NCBI GenBank assembly: GCA_949317995.1
Contig: OX439042.1
Location: 18,951,174-19,015,173 of the forward strand
DNA from: Acholoe squamosa
Taxonomy: Eukaryota > Annelida > Polychaeta > Phyllodocida > Polynoidae
Length of the DNA: 64,000 nucleotides
Direction of reading: 5' to 3'
Part shown: piece by piece, positions 23,570 to 34,479 of the stretch
How the letters are laid out: every line of letters begins with the position of its first letter
Position numbering within the stretch: position 1 is the stretch's first letter
The notes under the pieces: generated by a model
The model's database searches: none
What the model saw: only the letters and a program-made list of their open reading frames with translations
Told to the model about the DNA's origin: nothing
Position numbers and translations under genes: made by a program

Positions 23570-26424
23570 AGTGTCACCACCCCTGGTCAGACTGTGTGAT
23601 CACCACTATCACCGACCCTGGTGAGACAGTTTGATCCCCGGTGTCAGCAACCTTGGTGAGACTATCATCACCAGTGTCAGCAGCCCTGGCGAGACAGTAT
23701 GATCCCCAGTGTCATCAGTCTAGGAGAGACTGTGTGATCCCCTTTATCAGCAGCCTAGGTGAGACTGTGTGATCTCCAGTATCAGACGCCTAAGAGAGAC
23801 TGTGTGATCCCCAGTATCAGCAGCCCTGTCGAGACAGTATGATCCCCAGTGTCATCAGCCTAGGAGAGACTGTGTGATCCCCAGTATCAGCAGCCTAGGA
23901 GAGACTGTGTGATCCCCAGTATCAGCCACCTAGGAGAGACTGTGTGATCCCCAGTATCAGCCGCCTAGGAGAGACTGTGTAATCCCCAGTATCAGCCGCC
24001 TAGGAGAGACTGTGTGATCCCCAGTATCAGCCGCCTAGGAGAGACTGTGTGATCCCCAGTATCAGCAGCCCTGGTGAGACTGTGTGATCCCCAGTATCAG
24101 CAGCCCTGGTGAGACTGTGTGATCTCCAGTATCAGCAGCCTAGGTGAGACTGTGTGATCTCCAGTATCAGCAGCCCTGGTGAGACTGTGTGATCCCCAGT
24201 ATCAGCAGCCCTGGTGAGACTGTGTGATCCCCAGTATCAGCAGCCCTGGTGAGACTGTGTGATCTCCAGTATCAGCAGCCTAGGTGAGACTGTGTGATCC
24301 CCAGTATCAGCAGCCCTGGTGAGACTGTGTGATCCCCAGCATCAGCAGCCCTGGTGAGACTGTGTGATCTCCAGTATCAGCAGCCTAGGTGAGACTGTGT
24401 GATCCCCAGTATCAGCAGCCCTGGTGAGACTGTGTGATCCCCAGTATCAGCAGCCCTGGTGAGACTGTGTGATCCCCAGTATCAGCAGCCCTGGTAAGAC
24501 TGTGTGATCTCCAGTATCAGCAGCCTAGGTGAGACTGTGTGATCCCCAGTATCAGCAGCCCTGGTGAGACTGTGTGATCTCCAGTATCAGCAGCCTAGGT
24601 GAGACTGTGTGATCCCCAGTATCAGCAGCCCTGGTGAGACTGTGTGATCTCCAGTATCAGCAGCCTAGGTGAGACTGTGTGATCCCCAGTATCAGCAGCC
24701 CTGGTGAGACTGTGTGATCCCCAGCATCAGCAGCCCTGGTGAGACTGTGTGATCTCCAGTATCAGCAGCCTAGGTGAGACTGTGTGATCCCCAGTATCAG
24801 CAGCCCTGGTGAGACTGTGTGATCCCCAGTATCAGCAGCCCTGGTAAGACTGTGTGATCTCCAGTATCAGCAGCCTAGGTGAGACTGTGTGATCCCCAGT
24901 ATCAGCCGCCTAGGAGAGACTGTGTGATCCCCAGTATCAGCAGCCCTGGTGAGACTGTGTGATCCCCAGTATCAGCAGCCCTGGTGAGACTGTGTGATCT
25001 CCAGTATCAGCAGCCTAGGTGAGACTGTGTGATCTCCAGTATCAGCAGCCCTGGTGAGACTGTGTGATCCCCAGTATCAGCAGCCCTGGTGAGACTGTGT
25101 GATCCCCAGTATCAGCAGCCCTGGTGAGACTGTGTGATCTCCAGTATCAGCAGCCTAGGTGAGACTGTGTGATCCCCAGTATCAGCAGCCCTGGTGAGAC
25201 TGTGTGATCCCCAGCATCAGCAGCCCTGGTGAGACTGTGTGATCTCCAGTATCAGCAGCCTAGGTGAGACTGTGTGATCCCCAGTATCAGCAGCCCTGGT
25301 GAGACTGTGTGATCCCCAGTATCAGCAGCCCTGGTGAGACTGTGTGATCCCCAGTATCAGCAGCCCTGGTAAGACTGTGTGATCTCCAGTATCAGCAGCC
25401 TAGGTGAGACTGTGTGATCCCCAGTATCAGCAGCCCTGGTGAGACTGTGTGATCTCCAGTATCAGCAGCCTAGGTGAGACTGTGTGATCCCCAGTATCAG
25501 CAGCCCTGGTGAGACTGTGTGATCCCCAGTATCAGCAGCCTAGGTGAGACTGTGTGATCCCCAGTATCAGCAGCCCTGGTGAGACTGTGTGATCCCCAGC
25601 ATCAGCAGCCCTGGTGAGACTGTGTGATCTCCAGTATCAGCAGCCTAGGTGAGACTGTGTGATCCCCAGTATCAGCAGCCCTGGTGAGACTTTGTGATCC
25701 CCAGTATCAGCAGCCCTGGTGAGACTGTGTGATCCCCAGTATCAGCAGCCCTGGTAAGACTGTGTGATCTCCAGTATCAGCAGCCTAGGTGAGACTGTGT
25801 GATCCCCAGTATCAGCAGCCCTGGTGAGACTGTGTGATCTCCAGTATCAGCAGCCTAGGTGAGACTGTGTGATCCCCAGTATCAGCAGCCCTGGTGAGAC
25901 TGTGTGATCCCCAGTATCAGCAGCCCTGGTAAGACTGTGATCTCCAGTATCAGCAGCCCTGGTGAGACTGTGTGATCCCCAGTATCAGCAGCCCTGGTGA
26001 GACTGTGTGATCCCCAGTATCAGCAGCCCTGGTGAGACTGTGTGATCCCCAGTATCAGCAGCCTAGGTGAGACTGTGTGATCCCCAGTATCAGCAGCCCT
26101 GGTGAGACTGTGTGATCCCCAGTATCAGCAGCCCTGGTGAGACTGTGTGATCTCCAGTATCAGCAGCCTAGGTGAGACTGTGTGATCCCCAGTATCAGCA
26201 GCCCTGGTGAGACTGTGTGATCCCCAGTATCAGCAGCCCTGGTAAGACTGTGATCTCCAGTATCAGCAGCCCTGGTGAGACTGTGTGATCCCCAGTATCA
26301 GCAGCCCTGGTGAGACTGTGTGATCTCCAGTATCAGCAGCCCTGGTGAGACTGTGTGATTCCCAGTATCAGCAGCCCTGGTGAGACTGTGTGATCCCCAG
26401 TATCAGCAGCCTAGGTGAGACTGT
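23570..26424. repeat. 35-bp minisatellite, about 81 units
   Basis: Tandem array of GAGACTGTGTGATCCCCAGT plus ATCAGCAGCCCTGGT (35 bp). The left 400 bp are the most diverged, with CTAGGAGAG units; the right part is nearly uniform, alternating CCCTGGT and CCTAGGT versions and CC/TC variants. Two units are shortened to 33 bp (AAGACTGTGATCTCC) near 25930 and 26240. Marker variants recur at 385-bp steps (11 units), showing segmental duplication within the array. The units have no spacers, so this is not a CRISPR array. Confidence 0.97.
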
Positions 26425-26603
26425 GATCACCTGTGTTTTTCATTTAGCGATGTGTGAAACCTTCATACGATTGATGACGTATATAAACGTTGCAAAACGT
26501 TTCAAAACGTTTCCCCATGGCTCCTTATCATGGCAAAACGTTTTTAAACGTTAAAAATGGTTTATTGACGTTAAATAACGTTTTTTTGTTGACTGATATT
26601 GTA

Positions 26604-26893
26604 AGTTTCCGGTAACATGGTCCAAAAAGTTAATGTAGGTAGGTCGGATTTTTTTTTTAAACATTGAGACTTTATCATTGATAACCATCAATTTTAGCTA
26701 TTATACCAGCCAAAACATGTAAAGCTTAGGTAAAAATCTTGGATTCTTTGCTTGGACACAAGGGAATGTCAAAAATTATGAAAAATTATGAAAAAAATAT
26801 TTAAAAATGTTAAAAAAATTATGAAAAATTTCTTCAAAAATTCTGAGGTCGGCCCTGTTTGGCTGAGGTAGGTCCGGTAACAAGAAACCAAAC
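26604..26893. mobile_element. MITE with GTTTCCGGTAAC ends, copy 1
   Basis: Starts GTTTCCGGTAACATGGTCC, followed by GGTAGGTCGG; ends with GAGGTCGGCCCT and GGTAACAAGAAACC, an inverted version of the start. The AT-rich interior holds runs of TTCAAAAA/TGAAAAA. Related copies are at 52913-53647 and 61671-62021. Confidence 0.65.
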
Positions 26894-27413
26894 TTTTTTT
26901 TTTTTTGGGGGGGGGGCTTACCATAATTTTCTGGGTAGTCAGTTCCTTAAGAATGAATGCTGAAGTTGTGAGATATATAAACCCAAACATAACTAGAAGT
27001 CCAGAAGTATAGGGATCTGTATATGCAACATGTAGGCCTATACACATGTTCAGGGACACATGTACATGTATAGTGAAGGGCTATAAGATTGAAAACGAGT
27101 GTGATTTTCTTATGCAGATTTAATTACGTCTTACTAATTATCATGATTCACAATCCTGCACACGGTTCCGGCCAAAAACCTCACACATGGCATTGAATAT
27201 GATATGTTAGGTCGTATTTACATCTCACCACAATGTTACTTATATGATGCTACTTACATCTCACATGAATGTTACCTTATATGATGTCATAAATTTCCAG
27301 ACCGTAGTCTATTGTTTATCATGTAAGGTCCATTACATTTTATCAGGTAAGGACCTTAGCCTCACAGATCCAGATCATGCATCTGTTAACGCGTGTCCCC
27401 CCAAAACAGCCAC

Positions 27414-27658
27414 TCATTTGACTGGGGGAAAAAATGGCCACAAGACTACTACAGGTGGAACTATGGGACCAAGGTAAGTCTCCCTCCCCATCCTGGGAAA
27501 GAAAATATAGTCCCAAAAATACCTAAAATCCTCATGACTGAGCAAAAGTACTTAGTTCCTCCATAAGGCTTGGAAGCTTTATGAAACTTAGGTGGGCGAA
27601 AAGCTTGCATAGTTAATCTCCTTATGCCTGTCCCAATATCATGAATTCTTTTCGCCAT
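27414..27658 (-). CDS. Candidate short protein gene, unrecognised
   Basis: On the minus strand an ATG in the context AAGATGGCG (which also matches a YY1-type start site) opens a 65-codon frame beginning MAKRIHDIGTGIRRLTMQAF and containing RPPKFHKASKPYGG. Unspliced, it ends in a hydrophobic stretch (MRILGIFGTIFSF) and stops at 27461. Alternatively a donor at 27523/27522 and the strong acceptor TTTTTTCCCCCAG at 27422 would join to an exon ending at 27414, giving 47 residues. The composition (basic, no low-complexity) looks protein-like. I do not recognise the family. Chance is a real alternative. Confidence 0.25.
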
Positions 27659-28429
27659 CTTCTTTATAAAATTCTTAATACATGTAATATTGTATTATAA
27701 TGAGGGCCTCCAGCCCCCCCCCCCCACTTCGATTGAAAAAAACGTGTTTTTTAAGTAAAAGAAAAAAGATATTGAGAGGTTGGTTACGAGGGCCTTATCA
27801 CACCCTCCCCAAAAACTTAAGGTATCGTTCCACTATTGATTATGACGTCACTTCCAGTAATACACCGAGATGTACGGATTTAGGACTTGGAGGGCTGTGA
27901 TTGGTCTATATTAGAGTTCAAAATCATAGCAAACTTTTAAATAAAGCATAGGTAAAATATTTTAGCTGTTGTGATTTAGAATGTATGGAGTGCAAGGGAC
28001 AGCTCCTTTGTCTAGGATCCCAAAATATTTATCTAAAAAAAGGTTGGAAATGATCACTAATTGTGTGCAGAATAGGCCAAAATGGGGATGGGTTAAAACA
28101 TGCTCGTACAGAAAAACTGGGTTGGTGAACGACGTCTGGATCTGTTACCCAGAGAGGGGGAAAATGTGCCTCTTCATGATTTGGAGTGATTTGGATTGTT
28201 GGAAAGGTGAAATTCCACTTTTACGGGTGCATGAGTTAGGTACATTAATTTATAGCGCAGAATGTTTTGGTGGTCCATAAATTAGGAGGCCATTTGGGAA
28301 TATGAGGTACAATATGTCGGTACCGGAAGCGCATCCATTAGGCCTACCATCTGGCCACACCCTAACCCCCCCCCCGCTCCCTCCCAACTCCTGCCGTAGC
28401 TCCTCCCCATATAGATACACGCCCTTTGC

Positions 28430-28620
28430 CCCATGAGACCGGAAGACGCTGATTATCTGACCAGGATGACCACGTGACCGCTGGGCCACGTGACCGGGCC
28501 GATAACGAGGCAGCTCGCTGACCATACTGCACCTCTGATACTTCCGGCTGTGCGCGCCGCCCGTGGGGTCATGGAGTGCACAACGGCAGCTGTCAATCAG
28601 AGAAGGTGTGGTGTAGCAAA
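28430..28620. promoter_or_regulatory. CpG-rich promoter or enhancer candidate
   Basis: A GC- and CpG-rich island in AT-rich surroundings. It holds two CACGTGAC boxes 16 bp apart (28471 and 28487; the USF/TFEB-type E-box), CCGATAACG, two ETS-like cores (ACCGGAAG, ACTTCCGG) and CTGTCAATCA at 28590, an exact PBX-MEIS composite site. A minus-strand frame of 152 codons (28708-28250) runs through it without resembling a known protein. Confidence 0.4.
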
Positions 28621-28782
28621 GTGTGTTTGTAGTTCTGACAAACACCACCAGGGTATATAGACACTGCAGCTTCAGATCGCCGGTCACCAGGTGCAACAAG
28701 TTCCTCACCTTGGCACCAGGCTGGTAGCCATCCGTCTAACCCTATAACTGCAACATAGTTTGGCATTAATGCATCACGTAAA

Positions 28783-28939
28783 CTGTAGCGGATTCAGGTG
28801 GATTCAGGGGGCACCAAGGCCCTTAGACCCCTCAGGAATGGGCCTTCGTATGTGATACCGAACCTTAGCGGGCCCCCCCGACAAATTTTTCTCCCGGCTG
28901 TGCCCCCCCCCCCGGCCAATCTTTCGGAATCCGCCCCTG
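28783..28939. mobile_element. Short hAT-like MITE (GCGGATTCAGG ends)
   Basis: The left end CTGTAGCGGATTCAGG and the right end TCGGAATCCGCCCCTG are inverted relatives of CAGTGGCGGATTCAG. It belongs with the elements at 40737, 41043-42421 and 47427-47577. The interior is G/C runs. Confidence 0.6.
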
Positions 28940-29869
28940 GTAAATTTGTAATCATCATGCATGAATGCAGACCCGATGAGTAGCTCACTATTGCTCCATC
29001 CATGCCGCTCTTCCCCACAGGGTTGGTACTCTACCACAGGATCAGATTGATGCACAAATGTACAGTCCTGGTGCCCCCGCCTAGTGCATCTTAGGGAAGG
29101 CGAATAGGAACATACAGGCACCACGTGGCCCTTGGAGGGTTTTAAGGTGGGGCTATTTAAGAGACGGGTGATTTAGAAGAGGGTGTCCGAGTACATGTTC
29201 AAGTATTTCCGCCATTAACTGTGGCGGTAGACTACGTTTAGTGGGCGTTTAGTCCACAGAGCAATACCAAGGAGAAGTTTCCATTCTATTTCTATTATCA
29301 CAAAATATGTTCAGTCCCTTATATTTTGTGAACAATATCACTGTCAAAATTGACAGTCATATGTGAAATTCAGCTCAAAACCATCTGCATTGGCTGCAGC
29401 CTCTGATAAGCATGATTAGAAAGTTTAAAAGTACTGATATTGTCCAAGTTACATCTTTGACCCACAGAGTGTGTGCTATATAGTATTGAATATTCGATTG
29501 TAAATGTAATCCGACGTTTTTGAATCATTTGCTTCTTGTTTACTTTTTATTTTATTGTTTCAATTTGATTTTTTAACAAACGTTGTCCCCGAACGTTGTG
29601 GTGATATTTTCTGTGCGAACACTTTCATGCTACCGTTTATGAAACATTGCAAACAGTGAAAACACACAAACACACACGCAAAAAAAGTAAGAGGAATCTC
29701 TCAAAAATCTTGAAAATCTTCCGTTCCTATACATGACAACGGTAGATTTCTCGGGGTATGTGTTGGATAGCATTAGTCGTATGAATCTACATGTACACCA
29801 ATTCCAATCTATTTTATCGGTGCTAAAGACTATAATCAAATAATGCATACTGTATATAGGAAGGTACAC

Positions 29870-29946
<77 letters not shown>

Positions 29947-29961
29947 CATACATACATACAT

Positions 29962-30039
<78 letters not shown>

Positions 30040-30046
30040 GTATATG
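29870..30046. repeat. (TA)n microsatellite with a TACA core
   Basis: About 175 bp of alternating TA, interrupted by a block of (CATA)n at 29941-29970. It can form cruciforms. Apparent open frames of Ile-Tyr repeats are artefacts. Confidence 0.95.
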
Positions 30047-31639
30047 TGCATTATTTGATTACATGTACATGCCTCCCCACCAAGTCATATACCCACCTGG
30101 CGTGCCATCCTGCGCCCCCCCCCCCCTTCCCCAACCTAACTCACCAACGCCCCCAGACCAACTAGAGGTCGGCGCACCCCTGGTGGCCATTGGGGAGGTG
30201 AGTGACAGGTGTCATCTACTACTTCCGGGCTAGAGGTCAAGGTCTTTAACTCAACTCTGATTGAAACTTTCTGTGGGAATAGCGCTTCCCATAGAAATAA
30301 TGAAAAATTATGGCAGGAAATGACTTGGCAGTTGGTATAGACTACAATGCTATGCATGACAGAATATCGCTGCATACCTGTCACAGGTTCGTGACCCAGA
30401 ACACTTTATTGCATCTATCATATTTCTGAAATTGAATCGGATGTAAAATAATAGGTCCAAGGGAAATCGCTAATGGGACGCTGGCCTTTTACAGGATACA
30501 ACATATAGCAGAACGGATGTCCGTTTAGTAAATCCTATCTGCGCAGGAGCACATCCCGGCGTCCTTCAGAAATCCCATCCTGTCCAACAGTATAAATGGC
30601 GGCTTACACGGGATGCGCATCCGGAGCGTCCTTTGGTCGTCTGCTTCCGGTACGGATTTGGTGTGTCATCCAAGGAGATCGCTCGGTAAGCGCTGGGAAC
30701 ATGGCGGATGTTAGCACTGATGAATCTTGATAGCCTTTATTTTCTTTACATACATGGCAGTCAGAAAGTCGATCACCATTGTGTTTAGATGAGGGTTGAC
30801 CCCTGGAGGAAGGCATTATTCTCGTGTTCCCAACATGGTCACATGATAGGCTTTTGTGCAGACGACATTTTTGCGGACATGCGCTGAGACCGGATAAGGA
30901 CTTCCCGCCTATTTGTGGTCCTCTGTCAATATATACATGGCAGTACAACCAATGTACTAGACGTGAGTCGGGGATGGCTTGATATAGTGGCGAAGTCAAC
31001 GTGTAGAATTAGGGAAGCCTATATAAGCATACATGTTCTAAGGTGTTGGCACGAATTTGGATATCATGGTTGGAAAATCAAATTATCATACCCGTCAGAT
31101 ACTCTAAGGCCCAGGCGTCAAAAGCGATCGTTTCAACTCAACGTTGATTGGGGTTTGAAAGTTGTGAAAATGAATATCTAAAAAAAATATCTAAGTAACG
31201 CAGAATAATTGGTAAAAAAAACAATCTTCTTGGCAAACTTTTTGATTTTGGTTGATAAACTTTCTTGGGAAATGTTTGCTATATATGTTTCTTAATGCAT
31301 GCTTTGAAAACTGCATGCTCTTTTCAACGTTGGAATAACGTTTGCTTCACTGACCGTTTCCAAATGTTTGAAAACACTGTCATTGTGGCACGAAATATAA
31401 TGCGGTGGGGGCGATGCATTTACGAGCTTGTGCTTTTTTTTTTAAAATTTATTATTATTTCAGTATCATTGGATATTATCTATTGTGAAAGAAAATTTGA
31501 AAAATGACAATTTGAAGTAGGTGACACATGTGCATGCCAATCAATTAAACATACAAAACATATGGGTGGGCTTATGGTCTGATTTCTTGATGTAAGTTTA
31601 ATTTAAGGAATATCAACCTTCCAGCTCTAAAGAGACTCA
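30047..31639. other. Intergenic DNA, no recognised gene
   Basis: Contains a GC-richer patch (30530-30900) with a 131-codon minus-strand frame (30999-30604) that matches no family I know. A few AACGTT words occur near 31325. No transposon ends identified. Confidence 0.4.
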
Positions 31640-31860
31640 GACGGTTACCCTTGGAGGATATTGACACAAGTTGTTGATATTTCTAATCTGCATGATGAGG
31701 GCCTCTAGCTTACGCCCCAAGACAAACAACAGGTCCTGGCAGGCACAATAACGGCTTTTGTGGACCAAGAGCGGCTCTGTTGACACAATTGCAATTCTGC
31801 AGCGGATGTTCAAGGCGGCTCTGTGTGTTTATTTGCCGTATGTTTGTGATTTTTTTTTTG
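31640..31860. promoter_or_regulatory. Repeat-free patch, possible conserved noncoding element
   Basis: Complex sequence without coding potential, rich in CAATAACGG, CAATTGCAATT, TGTTGACA and AAGACAAACAACAGG. It resembles neither the repeats nor the AT-rich background. The regulatory interpretation is inference. Confidence 0.2.
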
Positions 31861-32099
31861 AGACTTAAGCCACTATGGTGTCTATGAGGATGGGTCTGTG
31901 TAGAGTGTGGGGTAGGAGGAGGAATGTTAACCTTTAAGCTCCGTTAGTGTGATTATGCTTCATGACCACTCTAGAGCAGGACTGTTAGAGGGTGTTCTCC
32001 AATGTCGGCCTGATGCTTAAATGCAGCCCTGGCCAGCAGATCTACCAGAGCTGCATTCATGTATCAAGACGACAAATGGGCCTGATACCTTAATGCACT

Positions 32100-32420
32100 A
32101 TGCTGTCCATAAAGGGTTAAAGGTGCGGCTGACGGCTGGCACGTTTTCACCTGTGTCGTCACACACAGAAAGGTAACTGTCTCCGACCCCAGGTGAGGAC
32201 GAGTATCATTGTTGCCATTGAGTGGCCAGATTAGTATGCGGACTGGCCGCATTGTATCGTCTCCACCAAGAGCTGGGTAAACTCAGGCTTCCTGTGCTTT
32301 CTTGTTTCCTTAGAAAATAGGTGCAGTGTGGATGGCAGGGTGAGATAAGACGACGGGGAATGCAGGAGGCAGGTGTAGACACGGACTGGACTGTCCGCCC
32401 TCCTCCATGCTTCACTTTTT
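32100..32420. promoter_or_regulatory. E-box and GATA-rich patch, possible enhancer
   Basis: Holds CACCTGTG, several CAGGTG boxes, AGATAAG and TCATTGTTGCCATTG in about 300 bp of mixed composition with no repeats. No coding frame is convincing. Inference only. Confidence 0.2.
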
Positions 32421-33054
32421 GGACAAGTTAAGAAAAAGAACTGGTTAGAAAAATGATTGAGGACCATTGAACGAACACTCCTACTAAGGTGACAGCCTTT
32501 CTTTGGCATATTCTACGCTGTTCGGCCATGGTCCCCCTCCCCCTTCCTTTACAGTATGCACCCTTTCCCCTTCACCCCCTTCGTCTCCGACAGTGAGAGT
32601 TCCTTCCTAGGGTTAGGTCCATGCATTGGGAATTAGACGGAGGGTATATTCGTCAAAGCCAGTGTGCCATTCTATTTGGCCGAAAAAAAAGAAGAAAATA
32701 AGATTAAAAAGTAGAAAAAAAAATGTATTGGTAATATTCGGGAACGTTTTTTTTTTGTGAAAGGTTGAGGTAAAAACGTTTGGAACAAACGTTTTTGCTA
32801 CGTCAGAAAACGTTAGAAATTATGGAATGTGGAATGCACCGAGTACGTTGCTAGGGGGGTCGCCCTCCACCCCAATTCGCCATACCACTGTACATCATAC
32901 TACATGGCTTCTTTGGACACCCTTCATTCACACCTTACATAATCATATAGATGATGGGTAGGTAAGCCCCATGGGCGTGGACTGGTTACCAGATTTGGTC
33001 TGTGTAGGTGTTTTCCATATGCTATAGAAGGGTGAGAAACTAAAGGGAACAGTG

Positions 33055-33068
33055 CTGCCCTCTGGTGC
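33055..33068 (-). promoter_or_regulatory. CTCF-like core in left arm of foldback element
   Basis: CTGCCCTCTGGTGC matches the complement of CCASYAGRKGGCRS at 13 of 14 positions. Confidence 0.45.
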
Positions 33069-33169
33069 CTTTATTTGCTATGCACAGACCTTGATTACGG
33101 AGGTGAGGGGTTACTTTGGCAAAGTCACCACTCACCTCCGTAATCAAGGTCTGTGCATAGCTAATAAAG

Positions 33170-33183
33170 GCACCAGAGGGCAG
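33170..33183 (+). promoter_or_regulatory. CTCF-like core in right arm of foldback element
   Basis: GCACCAGAGGGCAG, 13 of 14 positions of the core, mirror image of the site in the left arm. Confidence 0.45.
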
Positions 33184-33826
33184 CACTGTTCCCTTTAGTT
33201 TCTCACCCTTCTATAGCATATGGATAACACCTACACAGACTAAATCTGGTAACCAGTCCACGCCCGTGGTAAGCCCACCTGACACATCGTCATTAAAACT
33301 ACCTTGAATAAACACTAGTGGCTAATATGAGGGAAATGAATTTTCCCCCTAGATATAACATATAATATGAAACATCAAAAAATTGCGTCAGACGATTTCA
33401 GTAGAGTTCGATCTCATATTGCCCCATATCACGAGGTACGTTTGTGTGGTTTTCAACCATTTATTATCTCAGTCCAATAAGGGCCCATTCAATTGCTCAA
33501 CCTGCGTAGTATACGTGGGTGTCATAGGATGGAGGAGAGGAGGGGGCATCCAACTGGAGACATCATCCTAGATACGACCGTTGAAGGGCCACGGAATTCG
33601 TTTCGGAGTCTTTCATCGTCGTGATTTACAAATTCAATGCTGGTCATATCGATATTGTAGGAGTGTATCACATAATGCATAGAAGCAGCAGTAACAAGTT
33701 TTATACCAGGGCTGCAGTCATGCATCGTGACAACTTGAGGGCATAGTGCGGTGCCCTTTGCAGGTCCCCATGTCAGATGTCAATTTAAAGGAATGTATAG
33801 GAAGCTACTATAATTAGTGTGGACCA

Positions 33827-33972
33827 CTAAAATCGACATGGCGACATGGGTTATTTCAGGTTTAGTGACATGGACATGAACAATTTCTTAAAATCGACAT
33901 GGTGAAATGACCATTTCTAAAAATTGACATTGGGACATGGCCACTTTTTAAATCGACATGTGACATGAGGGA
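33827..33972. repeat. Degenerate tandem repeat of AAATCGACATGG
   Basis: Four imperfect units of 33-66 bp containing AAAATCGACATGG, GACATGG and CCATTTCT, flanked by further CATGTC words up to 34070. Confidence 0.55.
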
Positions 33973-34479
33973 CCCCCCATCCACACACCCCACTATAACG
34001 CATGTCGAATTCAAGAAATCCCATGTCACCTTTCTCTCACATATTTTTCTTCATGTCACCAATGTGGTGCTCCAGACCCATTAATGCATTAACACACAGT
34101 GTGACATATAAAGAGTCATCGGCTAACATCCCATCAAAGCCCCCAGTACAAAGGCACCAACTGATTACACCCAATTGCACTGGTGGAAACGGATCCCTAC
34201 AGGAATCCTGTTGGCGGTGTGTGGTAATTGGGAAGTGAATCTATCTGTATACATCCATGTATGCGGGTCATGACCATGTTTACGTACATCAATTATCAAG
34301 ACAATCTATAGTATACTGCGTGTACCATTTATAGTTTATAGAGCTACACGTGTTATGAAAGAGTACCATCACGTGTAAAAACAGAGAACTTTTTTTCAGA
34401 CACTATCCTGCAGTTCATCACTAATCATAACAAGCAACAGTCTATGTGATTTATGACCAAGGTCAAACAAGTTTTTTTT

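Larger units (their letters stand above)
32969..33269. mobile_element. 301-bp palindromic foldback element
   Basis: The whole element is a near-perfect inverted repeat with no spacer. The exact dyad is at 33119 (ACTTTG g CAAAGT). The ends CCATGGGCGTGG and CCACGGGCGTGG (as complements) are flanked by the duplication TAAGCC (32963-32968 and 33270-33275). Each arm carries a CTCF-like core (33055-33068 and 33170-33183). It encodes nothing. A truncated second copy is at 63046-63217. The superfamily is unknown. Confidence 0.85.

Noticed and set aside
23570..26424. Array of 35-bp repeats as a CRISPR locus
   Set aside because: Units are directly adjacent with no unique spacers, and the setting is an animal genome with spliced genes.
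28250..28708. 152-codon minus-strand frame over the CpG-rich patch
   Set aside because: No family resemblance; GC-rich DNA often lacks stops. Kept only as a regulatory candidate.
29630..30165. Open frames of Ile-Tyr repeats around 29.9 kb and 41.4 kb
   Set aside because: Translations of (TA)n microsatellites.
30604..30999. 131-codon minus-strand frame with Cys pairs (DCHVCKEN)
   Set aside because: No recognisable domain and no splice or start context. Not listed as a gene.
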